The translations under genes and the position numbers were made by a program. The notes beneath the pieces are model-generated. The model searched no databases, was not told where the DNA came from, and saw nothing but the letters and a program-made list of their open reading frames with translations. From the NCBI GenBank assembly GCA_039111535.1, contig JBCCIM010000034.1, positions 1-39,135 of the forward strand: a DNA stretch of 39,135 nucleotides, written 5' to 3'. The DNA is from Bacteroidota bacterium. GTDB lineage: Bacteria > Bacteroidota > Rhodothermia > Rhodothermales > JAHQVL01. Each line of letters starts with the position of its first letter. The stretch's first letter is position 1. Positions 1 to 6,523 of the stretch are shown one piece after another.

Positions 1-613
1 CGTGGCCGTTTGCTTCGGAATAGCTCTCCATAAACACGTTGGTCTCCGCCGGATCTAATTCCACCCTGAATTCCTCGTCACGGATGATGAAGGGCTCTAC
101 GTTTTCATTGAGTCCGCCATATGCTCCCACTGGGACCACCGCTATATCAACCACTGGCGGGTGGTTCACAAAGTAGGCTTTAGCCAGCCGTACAATGGCA
201 CCGTCTCGCGGGTAATAACCAATCCCATCGTGATGCAAAAACAAGCTGCCGCCGGCTAAAACATACGCCTCAATAGCTTCCTCCTCTTCGGGCGTCAACC
301 ACCCATATTTCCTCGGATCCGGCTCTCTGGTCTCTAATTTTTTGTAGTCGTCGATATAATAACGACTCAAAACAATCAGGTCGTACGTGGAAAGTGCATC
401 AAAAGGCACATCGTAATCGGGTATGACATCCGTAACATATCCTTTCTTATTCAATTGCCCCACAATGGCGATGTCCAGCGGCGCAACGCCATGCCAGAAG
501 TCTCCGAGTATGGCCAGTGCTTTCTTAGCGGGTACCGTTTGCCCTGTAGCCACAAGGATGAACGTTGTACTTAAAAACAGGGCGAAAATTGATACGACAA
601 GGAGCTTTTTCAT
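1..613 (-). CDS. ThuA-like domain exported protein (3' part outside window)
   Basis: The minus strand reads open from an ATG at 613 to the window edge, giving about 204 residues with no stop, so the gene is truncated by the window. It begins with a signal peptide (MKKLLVVSIFALFLSTTFI...) ending near ATGQ. It continues with a Rossmann-like flavodoxin/GATase-type fold typical of ThuA proteins: 'ALAILGDFWHG', 'DLIVLSRYYIDDY', then 'YVLAGGSLFLHHDGIGYY'. The last segment matches the ThuA pattern of a glycine-rich turn followed by His. ThuA-like proteins are linked to trehalose and sugar utilisation, but the exact reaction is mostly unknown. The gene is divergent from the PQQ dehydrogenase at 723 with a 109-base gap that probably holds both promoters. 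A second ThuA domain occurs at 29015. The family call is fairly sure; the substrate is unknown. Confidence 0.75.
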   Translation of the reverse strand, partial: MKKLLVVSIFALFLSTTFILVATGQTVPAKKALAILGDFWHGVAPLDIAIVGQLNKKGYVTDVIPDYDVPFDALSTYDLIVLSRYYIDDYKKLETREPDPRKYGWLTPEEEEAIEAYVLAGGSLFLHHDGIGYYPRDGAIVRLAKAYFVNHPPVVDIAVVPVGAYGGLNENVEPFIIRDEEFRVELDPAETNVFMESYSEANGH

Positions 614-722
614 TGTTTTACGCGGAATACTAACAGGTCCAAAACCCTTTCAATATAGCCTCTCGTGGAATTTTTAAAGCCATTTTCGAATAGCACAGCG
701 TTTTTTTATAGATTAGAGGCAC

Positions 723-2885
723 GTGACTCCCTTAAAATCCATCTACTCCGCCATGACTGTCCGATGCCACCAAAGCGGTGCCTCGCCGCGAATTTCTGTT
801 AGCATCATAACGTTGGTTCTACTCGCTGTCACAATAGCCGGCTGCACCCCGCAACATCCCACGCCCATCGGCGCCGGCGCAGACTGGGCGGAATACCTCG
901 GCCACAACAGCAGCAGCCAATACTCTTCGCTTGATCAAATAACAAAAACCAACGTCGCCCGGCTTGAAGTTGCCTGGGAGCACATCACGGGCGACAGCGC
1001 GCAATACCAGGCGAACAACCTTGTCATTGACGGCGTCGTGTACACCCCAACACCAGGCCACCTACTCACTGCGCTCAACGGCGCAACGGGCGAGGAACTC
1101 TGGACCTTCGACCCGGATTCCGTCACTGAAGTACAACCCTCCCGGTCGTCACGCGGACTCATGTACTGGAGCAATGGCGCGGACAGCCACTGGGTGTTTG
1201 TCGGCAAAGGCCCCCGGCTCTACGCCGTTGATGCCAAAACCGGTGCGTCCATTTCTTCTTTTGGAGAGGGTGGCTCGGTGCACATGGGTGGCATGCTGGA
1301 TGTGGAAGGTGAACCCACAGTGCGGTTGCATACCCCTGGCTACATTTACAACGACATGATGATTATGGGTACCGCTGTACCCGAAGACACGCCGGGCGCC
1401 GTCCGTGCCTTTGATGTCCGCACAGGCGAGCGAAAGTGGATTTTCCACACCCTGCCACGACCGGATGAGCCTGGCTCTGAAACCTGGCCCGAAGGATACC
1501 TCGACAAAACAGGCGGCGCTTCCGACTGGTCGGGCATCGCTATCGACACTGAGCGCGGCATTGTGTATTCCTCCACAGAAACAGCCGGCCCCGATTTCTA
1601 CGGCGGCGACCGCTGGGGGAAGAACCTGTACGCCAACTCCCTCATCGCCATCGATGCCAACACGGGCGAATACATGTGGCACTTCCAGTTTGTACACCAC
1701 GACCTGTGGGACATGGATGCCCCAACCCCACCCAACCTGCTCACTGTGGTACATGATGGCGAACTACGGGACGTTGTTGCGCAGGGCACCAAAATGGGCT
1801 ACCTCTATGTTTTCGACCGCGTAACCGGCGAACCGCTCTGGCCCATTGAAGAGGAGCCGCAAGCAGCCTCCCAACTTCCGGACATGAAAGCATGGCCTAC
1901 GCAGCCCCGGCCCACCAAACCGGCGCGCCTGATGCGGGACCGGTATACCGAAGATGATGTATCCAACATCTCCCCGGAAGCAAATCAGATGACTACTGAG
2001 TCGCTTGCGAGAATGGGCACCTATGGCGCATTTCCACCACCAAGCCTCGACCAGACCATTATTTTTCCCGGTTATGACGGCGGCATGGAATGGGGTGGCG
2101 CAGCAATTGGCCCCGGTGGTATGCTGTACGTCAACATCAACGAAATCCCCTGGTTTTACCAGCTCGTAAAAACGCGCAGCGATGGCGGCGCGCCTATATC
2201 GCGCGGCGAAATCCAGTATCGGGTGCGGTGTGCCTCGTGCCATGGCATCAACCGCGCCGGCGATCCGGGCGGTGGTTTCCCCGGACTCATCGACACCCCC
2301 AATCGCCTCTCCAAAGAAGCCGTAGCACAACTCATCGCCAACGGCGGTGCGCGGATGCCGGCCTTCGACCACCTGCCCGACAACGACCGCGCGGCCATTG
2401 TTGACTTCCTGTACGGCGAAGCGCAACCTGAAGCAGACGCATCAGACGAAGACCTCCAGCCCTACATCTTCCGCGGCTTCCACCGCTGGCAAGACGACGA
2501 AGGCTATCCGGCCATCAAACCACCCTGGGGTACGCTCAATGCAGTCGATTTGAACACGGGTGAAATCAAGTGGAAAGTCCCGCTCGGTGAGTACAAAGAA
2601 CTCACCGCCCGCGGCATCCCACCCACCGGCACCGAAAACTACGGCGGCCCCGTAGTCACCGCGAGCGGACTCATTTTCATCGGCGCCACAGCCGACGAAA
2701 CCATGCGCGCCTTCGACGCTGAGACTGGCGAGATCTTATGGGCGCATGACTTGCCGTTTGGGGGCAATGCCACACCGAGTACTTACATGGTTGATGGCAA
2801 GCAATACGTGATTATCTCGGCAGGTGGCTGGAAGACCAACCGCCCAGCCGGCGGCTCGCTGGTGGCGTTTGCGCTGCCGGATTGA
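723..2885 (+). CDS. PQQ-dependent dehydrogenase (quinoprotein) with inserted c-type heme domain, lipoprotein
   Basis: The product is about 720 residues. A hydrophobic segment ends in a lipobox (TIAGC, Cys near residue 41), so the mature protein is probably a membrane-anchored periplasmic lipoprotein. The body is an eight-bladed quinoprotein propeller with repeated 'ALNGATGEELW', 'AVDAKTGA', 'AFDVRTGERKW', 'AIDANTGEYMW' and 'AFDAETGEILW' blades. The 'HHDLWDMD' motif (residues 325-332) is typical of the membrane-bound PQQ glucose/quinate dehydrogenase group. A c-type cytochrome is inserted at residues 503-507 (CASCH), with 'RMPAFDHLPD' supplying a likely axial Met. The fusion suggests sugar or alcohol oxidation with electrons passed directly to the heme and then the respiratory chain. 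Start: GTG at 723 follows AGAGG (715-719) at short spacing; an ATG at 753 is a plausible alternative that keeps the signal. The substrate cannot be told from sequence. Confidence 0.88.
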   Translation: MTPLKSIYSAMTVRCHQSGASPRISVSIITLVLLAVTIAGCTPQHPTPIGAGADWAEYLGHNSSSQYSSLDQITKTNVARLEVAWEHITGDSAQYQANNLVIDGVVYTPTPGHLLTALNGATGEELWTFDPDSVTEVQPSRSSRGLMYWSNGADSHWVFVGKGPRLYAVDAKTGASISSFGEGGSVHMGGMLDVEGEPTVRLHTPGYIYNDMMIMGTAVPEDTPGAVRAFDVRTGERKWIFHTLPRPDEPGSETWPEGYLDKTGGASDWSGIAIDTERGIVYSSTETAGPDFYGGDRWGKNLYANSLIAIDANTGEYMWHFQFVHHDLWDMDAPTPPNLLTVVHDGELRDVVAQGTKMGYLYVFDRVTGEPLWPIEEEPQAASQLPDMKAWPTQPRPTKPARLMRDRYTEDDVSNISPEANQMTTESLARMGTYGAFPPPSLDQTIIFPGYDGGMEWGGAAIGPGGMLYVNINEIPWFYQLVKTRSDGGAPISRGEIQYRVRCASCHGINRAGDPGGGFPGLIDTPNRLSKEAVAQLIANGGARMPAFDHLPDNDRAAIVDFLYGEAQPEADASDEDLQPYIFRGFHRWQDDEGYPAIKPPWGTLNAVDLNTGEIKWKVPLGEYKELTARGIPPTGTENYGGPVVTASGLIFIGATADETMRAFDAETGEILWAHDLPFGGNATPSTYMVDGKQYVIISAGGWKTNRPAGGSLVAFALPD

Positions 2886-2905
2886 GCGAGGTTCGTGCCT
2901 TCCCC

Positions 2906-2934
2906 CACGTCATGCCGGACTTGATCCGGTATCC
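2906..2934 (+). repeat. REP-like palindromic repeat, copy A
   Basis: A 29-base element begins CACGTCATGCCGGA, has a CTTGA loop and ends TCCGGTATCC. The stem pairs CCGGA with TCCGG. It closely matches the copy at 3102-3130, where the stem has changed to CCGGG/CCCGG with pairing kept, and the opposite-strand copy at 6280-6305. Such short palindromes are dispersed extragenic elements in many bacteria. Confidence 0.7.
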
Positions 2935-3101
2935 ACAGGCATGGCACAACTCATCGTATCACCATGCGGGCTGCTTGCCCAGATCCTTCGCACGGCTCAG
3001 GAGGACATGGGGGAGTGCCTGACCCGGTGGGATCCTTCGCCAGTTCTGGAGGACAGCGAAAGTGCAGGGTGGCTTTGCAACCACGCGTCGACCACCCCCT
3101 C

Positions 3102-3130
3102 CACGTCATGCCGGGCTTGACCCGGTATCC
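3102..3130 (+). repeat. REP-like palindromic repeat, copy B
   Basis: This has the same 29-base layout as copy A (CACGTCATGCC...CTTGA...GGTATCC), with stem CCGGG/CCCGG. The two differences from copy A compensate each other, which supports selection on or copying of a hairpin. It lies about 135 bases from the DGR template repeat region. Confidence 0.7.
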
Positions 3131-3300
3131 AGAAAGGAATGCCGAGTGGCTTTTTTGGGGGGTAGCACACTGCCATCTCACGCTACGTCAAAAAACAACG
3201 CTAAGTCCCTCCACAAAACCGCCCCGCGCCCCCTATCCCTTTCATAGGCCGCGCACTGCGTGCGGGTTCATCGGATCATCGTTCATCGGGTTCATCGACC

Positions 3301-3429
3301 ATCGCGGAAGGGAGAACCACGATCCGAAAACCGTGGCTGCTGTAGCGGTTATCTGGATTGTTGTTGTTGCGCGCGGAGCAACGACAGTTGTTCGTGTTGT
3401 TGTTGAACGAACCGCCGCGCAAAACGCGT
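3301..3429 (-). repeat. DGR template repeat (TR)
   Basis: On the minus strand this segment reads as Arg-Val-Leu-Arg-Gly-Gly-Ser-Phe followed by runs of AAC codons (NNNTNNC...ARNNNNPDNR) and GFRIVV. It aligns without gaps at a constant offset of 580 bases to the end of the KAP-FGE gene (3881-4009). Over 128 aligned bases I count 19 mismatches, and 13 fall at adenines of the minus-strand template. That is the mark of adenine-directed mutagenic retrohoming. Blocks 3312-3334 and 3405-3429 are identical in both copies and bracket the variable part. AAC-dense codons are typical of DGR templates for this fold because mutation at A gives wide amino-acid diversity without stops. Weaker homology runs on to about 3264. 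The identification is secure; whether it is still active is doubtful. Confidence 0.92.
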
Positions 3430-3483
3430 TGCTTCGAGCCTGCCCCCGCAATAAACACAGCACGCGACTGTGTGATTGCCTTT

Positions 3484-3828
3484 TTAACGTTCCGCTTTGA
3501 TCCAGCCGCCCATAATGCGGCCCACTTCGTCCACCATCAGCGAAACGTGTTTGTATTGCCCCGGCGTCAGCCATTTCCAGCGTTCTGCCAGCCGCAAATA
3601 CAACCGTACTTTGGCCAGTGCCTCATCTGCCAACCGTAACCGCTGCCGGCGTTCATTCCCTTTGCGTGCATTCGCCTCTTCGAGGCGTTCTCTGACATCA
3701 AATGCGGCATTCAACAAGCGCTGCGTAACCGTATGCCGGTGCGCCTTCGGGAAATGATTGGTCACCGGCAATAGCCAGGTCAACAAATCAAACGTGCGGG
3801 TGAATATAGGCATTTGTTCGTGTTTCAT
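3484..3828 (-). CDS. avd: DGR accessory variability determinant (Avd-like four-helix protein)
   Basis: The product is 114 residues with no signal peptide and is predicted helical throughout: 'FDLLTWLLPVTNHFPKAHRH', 'LLNAAFDVRERLEEANAR', 'LADEALAKVRLYLRLAER' and 'QYKHVSLMVDEVGRIMGGW'. This matches the size and pattern of the Avd/23S-IVP-like four-helix bundle, including the characteristic FPK/HR segment and the closing 'MVDEVGRIMGGWIKAER'. In known DGRs Avd forms a basic barrel-shaped pentamer that binds the reverse transcriptase and template RNA. It starts 27 bases after the target gene stop and sits between variable and template repeats, the canonical position, so it is probably co-transcribed with the target. 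No RT follows it here, so its partner is missing from the window. The open frame looks intact. Confidence 0.9.
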   Translation of the reverse strand: MKHEQMPIFTRTFDLLTWLLPVTNHFPKAHRHTVTQRLLNAAFDVRERLEEANARKGNERRQRLRLADEALAKVRLYLRLAERWKWLTPGQYKHVSLMVDEVGRIMGGWIKAER

Positions 3829-3839
3829 AAACCTGTACC

Positions 3840-3884
3840 ATTCGATTCATCGCGTTCATCGTCCATCGTTTTCATCGGTCATCG
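3840..3884 (-). repeat. Degenerate CGATGAA tandem motif at the 3' end of the variable repeat
   Basis: On the minus strand, after the conserved GFRIVV codons, the sequence repeats CGATGAN at 7-9 base spacing through the target stop codon and beyond. A parallel array lies just past the template repeat (about 3264-3304). The arrays encode the acidic tails MTDENDGR and MVDEPDER. Their location next to the expected initiation-of-mutagenic-homology site is suggestive, but a function is not shown. Confidence 0.45.
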
Positions 3885-6123
3885 GGGAAGAGAGAACCAC
3901 GATCCGAAAACCGTAGCTGAGGTCGCGGTAATCCGGATAGTGGAAGTTGCGCGCAGAGCAACGACAGTGGTACGAGTTGAGGTCGAACGAACCGCCGCGC
4001 AAAACGCGTGATCTCCCCTTATCAGGCCCAGTAGGATCAGTTAAAACGCTATCCCCCCGCTTCTTGTATTCACTTTCATCAAACCAATCCTGACACCATT
4101 CCCAAACATTGCCCGCCATATCTACACAACCAAAAGGACTGTCGCCGTCCGGAGAAAAAGAACCTACCGTTGATGTTGCGCCCGTGCCGGTATTGAGCTT
4201 TTTCTCATCCCACGCGTCACCCCAGGGATATATACGATCATCCTCCATACCACGGGCAGCCTTTTCCCATTGGGCCTCTGTTGGTAACATCACTTCTCGA
4301 CCAGTTTTATCTCTTAACCACGCACAATACGCAGTTGCATCATCCCAGCTTACGTTGACAACAGGATGATCGCTCAGGTCTGAAGGGAAACTTCCTCCAC
4401 TCCAATGGCTTGGTTCGCGGTGTTTCGTCTCTTGCACAAATGCTTGATACTCTACGTTAGTTACTGGAAATTTACCTATTCGGTAAGCACTCGTGTTCAC
4501 TTTATGTTTGGGTAGCTCTCTTTTGAATTCATGACCTATTTTCTTTTGCTGCTCAGGCGTTGTCCCCATCCAGAACTCTCCGGCTGCAATAGGCACAGTA
4601 TCAGGCTCGTACTCAAACGGTTGATAATTGCTTTCGGGGACAATTTCAGGAGTTGTTTTAATGCTCCGGGTCAGCGTGAAATAGCGGCGCAGTTCGTCCA
4701 GCGGGAGCGATTCAAACGAAGCATCTGGGAGCGCAAGGTTTGCCTCCATAATGCGTTTGAGCACCGGATCACTGACGTATGCCTGCAAAGCTTGCGGCGG
4801 CTCTGGCGTTTGTCTAACTGATTCAGGCTGCGGGGTTTTGTCGGCTGCGCTTTCGCGCAACGCTCTGAAATATCCATCCAGGTCGCGCAGCAGGCGCGGG
4901 GTTTGTTTGATGCGGTCGTACACCGCCGGCACCGCTTGCTGTAGCGCTACCACCTTCGCCAACCGGATCGGGCGGATTTGCTCTGCTTCCTGTTTTTGCA
5001 CCAGCTTCCAGAGTAACAGGAACGTGTTTACCGTGCGTTTCACCTGCCGGGGACTTTCACCCATGCCTTCTGCAAACACTTCGGCACACGCGGGATCGGG
5101 CCAGTCTTTGACCAGCTTTTGCACAAACTCCCGCATCACGTTGCCTTCAATGGGAGGAATCTCAAAAGGTACCTGGATTATTTTTTCGAGGTACCGCCGG
5201 CCTTCCATGGCGTACTCTGGGTCCAGATCGATACGTTTTTCATCGTTCCAGCCCAACTCGCGGTACTTGATCTCCACACCCCGGCTGATGACACCATGGT
5301 CCAGCCCGAGGACAAAGAAACACCCTTCCACATCCATAAACAGCTTGATCGACTCCAGGACCTCGATGGATTTATCGGGCCGGCAGCGATCGAGATCGTC
5401 AATAAACACCACGAGTTTTCGGCCGGTGTCGCGCAGCGTCTCTTTGATCAGGGTCCCAAACGCGTCCTGAAATTCTTCGAGGGAGCGCATCCGTTCGCGG
5501 TGTTCTTTGTACCGCTCGCTTTCTATGGTTTCAAACAGGGTTTTGAGTTCGTTTTCGGTAGGCGTTTTGTCGCCTTTCAGCAACGCCGGCAACAGCGGCC
5601 CAACCAGTGGCACCATGCTTAACCCCATGCGCAGTACTGCCTGGCCTGCGCCCTGCGCCATCTTCCCCCAGTTGAACTGCACCTCACCCGGTTTTTCTAC
5701 TTCGATGGCGTGGTACAGGCTGCGTTCGATGGTATCAAACCTTTTCTCGCGTGCTTTCTTTTGTTTGGCCGTCTCTTTTTCGATTTCCAGCCGGCGTACC
5801 GTATCCAGCACACGCAAAATCAGGGCACGCCACAGCGCCTCTTCGCGGTCATACTTCCAGGCATCAAACCAAACCACAGGAAAGTTTTTGGACGCCGTAT
5901 GGGTTTGCAATTCACTCTGCACCATCCGCATGAGCGTTGTCTTCCCCGAACCCCACTTGCCGTAAATCCCAACGGTCATGGGTGTGGTTGCATCATCACT
6001 CGCAATAAAGTCTGTCAGGGTTTCAACATACGAGCCGACGTTGAGCAAGTCGTTGGCTAAACTTTTCTCTGGCAAATCGCCGGCAAGCGCACTACTCTCT
6101 TTGTACTGGGACATCGATTCCAC
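3856..6123 (-). CDS. KAP-family P-loop NTPase fused to FGE-sulfatase/C-type-lectin domain; DGR variable target protein
   Basis: The product is 755 residues. Residues 1-460 are a KAP-type NTPase: Walker A GKWGSGKT (55-62), a hydrophobic stretch at about 159-183 that may contact the membrane, and Walker B VVFIDDLD (238-245). A linker and helical region follow. Residues 508-745 are an FGE-sulfatase domain ('AAGEFWMG', 'YRIGKFPVTNVEYQAFV', 'HPVVNVSWDDATAYCAWL', 'LPTEAQWEKAARG', 'MAGNVWEWCQDW'). The last 50 residues (706-755) are the variable repeat, RVLRGGSF...GFRIVV. The paired catalytic cysteines of true FGE enzymes are not evident, so the domain is more likely a ligand-binding lectin fold. There is no signal peptide, so the protein should act in the cytoplasm. 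Inference: ligand binding by the variable face controls the NTPase, as in defence or conflict receptors. It starts at ATG 6123 and leads the avd/TR cassette. Confidence 0.9.
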   Translation of the reverse strand: MESMSQYKESSALAGDLPEKSLANDLLNVGSYVETLTDFIASDDATTPMTVGIYGKWGSGKTTLMRMVQSELQTHTASKNFPVVWFDAWKYDREEALWRALILRVLDTVRRLEIEKETAKQKKAREKRFDTIERSLYHAIEVEKPGEVQFNWGKMAQGAGQAVLRMGLSMVPLVGPLLPALLKGDKTPTENELKTLFETIESERYKEHRERMRSLEEFQDAFGTLIKETLRDTGRKLVVFIDDLDRCRPDKSIEVLESIKLFMDVEGCFFVLGLDHGVISRGVEIKYRELGWNDEKRIDLDPEYAMEGRRYLEKIIQVPFEIPPIEGNVMREFVQKLVKDWPDPACAEVFAEGMGESPRQVKRTVNTFLLLWKLVQKQEAEQIRPIRLAKVVALQQAVPAVYDRIKQTPRLLRDLDGYFRALRESAADKTPQPESVRQTPEPPQALQAYVSDPVLKRIMEANLALPDASFESLPLDELRRYFTLTRSIKTTPEIVPESNYQPFEYEPDTVPIAAGEFWMGTTPEQQKKIGHEFKRELPKHKVNTSAYRIGKFPVTNVEYQAFVQETKHREPSHWSGGSFPSDLSDHPVVNVSWDDATAYCAWLRDKTGREVMLPTEAQWEKAARGMEDDRIYPWGDAWDEKKLNTGTGATSTVGSFSPDGDSPFGCVDMAGNVWEWCQDWFDESEYKKRGDSVLTDPTGPDKGRSRVLRGGSFDLNSYHCRCSARNFHYPDYRDLSYGFRIVVLSSPMTDENDGR
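3881..4009 (-). repeat. DGR variable repeat (VR), in the 3' end of the KAP-FGE gene
   Basis: This segment encodes residues 706-748 of the target. Compared with the template, AAC codons have become GAC, CTC, TAC, CAC and TTC, ACG became TCG and AAT became TAT, while the flanking Cys, Arg, Gly and Phe codons are kept. Thirteen of 19 differences are at template adenines. Six are not, and four of those fall inside the core (matching template positions 3335, 3340, 3344 and 3375), which implies drift since the last mutagenic transfer. Confidence 0.92.
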
Positions 6124-6152
6124 TTTCTTGTATCACTGGATACTTAAATATA

Positions 6153-6188
6153 GCAAATCCATGCATCCTGGAGGATGCATGGATTTGC
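6153..6188. repeat. Perfect 16-bp inverted repeat (hairpin) upstream of the DGR target
   Basis: The left arm GCAAATCCATGCATCC (6153-6168) and right arm GGATGCATGGATTTGC (6173-6188) are exact reverse complements around a TGGA loop. It sits 30 bases upstream of the target start codon. No T-tract follows on either strand, so a simple terminator is unlikely. An operator, attenuator, or a palindromic transposon remnant are all possible. Confidence 0.75.
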
Positions 6189-6279
6189 GGTTGAAAGTTG
6201 CAGGTTTCTGGTTACAGGTTTTTGTAAAGAAGTGCAACGTGTGTTATCACTTCTCAAACACACCGTTTGCCATACCTGT

Positions 6280-6305
6280 GGATCCCCAGTCAAGCTGGGG
6301 ATGAC
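6280..6305 (-). repeat. REP-like palindromic repeat, copy C (opposite orientation)
   Basis: The reverse complement reads GTCATCCCCAG-CTTGA-CTGGGGATCC, keeping the GTCATnCC ends and CTTGA loop of copies A and B with a different but fully paired stem. Copies B and C therefore bracket the DGR cassette in opposite orientations. Confidence 0.65.
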
Positions 6306-6523
6306 GGTCTGCTCGGGCCATTTCAACAATGAAACCCCATTTCCACCCATCCAGCCCAAAAACTTTCAACCTGCAACTTGTAACCTTCAACCAATCCCTC
6401 GAAGAATCCATAAATTGCGCTGACACGCAGGTCTTGATTTAACAGGAACCTTATGTTTGAAACTTCCCCACCTGTTCGTTTGATACGAGGGGTACACGAA
6501 ATACAATCAAACCCATTACACAC

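Larger units (their letters stand above)
2886..3263. other. Intergenic spacer with clustered palindromic repeats; site where a DGR reverse transcriptase would be expected
   Basis: About 380 bases lie between the PQQ gene stop and the downstream end of the DGR template repeat. No convincing gene is present; open frames here are low-complexity reads through repeats. It contains two copies of a CTTGA-loop palindrome (2906-2934 and 3102-3130) and, between them, two related segments beginning GATCCTTCGC (2982-3006 and 3031-3056), another dispersed-repeat type. In the usual target-avd-TR-RT order an RT gene of roughly 1 kb should start here on the minus strand. The space is too short for it. Confidence 0.7.
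6124..6523. other. Divergent intergenic region with hairpin and repeats
   Basis: The 400 bases between the DGR target and the three-module lipoprotein contain no credible gene. They hold a perfect 16-base-arm hairpin (6153-6188), a REP-like palindrome (6280-6305), and the related words GTTGCAGGTT (near 6196) and AACCTGCAAC (near 6368), which form an inverted repeat. The promoters of both divergent genes must lie here. I could not assign -33/-7 boxes with confidence. Confidence 0.55.

Noticed and set aside
1149-1754. Long antisense frame within the PQQ dehydrogenase gene
   Set aside because: Mirror frame of a strongly supported quinoprotein; no family motif.
3358-3404. GTTGTT-type microsatellite
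   Set aside because: The apparent repeat is the antisense of AAC codon runs in the template and aligns base for base with VR.
3276-3458. Short minus-strand frame (60 codons) covering the template repeat, with ATG and stop
   Set aside because: The open frame is a by-product of homology to the target's coding end; TR is used as RNA template and no separate protein is expected.
2964-3500. A 178-codon plus-strand frame across the repeats and the template repeat
   Set aside because: It reads palindromic repeats and the antisense of the DGR template; there is no family resemblance, and the minus-strand TR explains the region.
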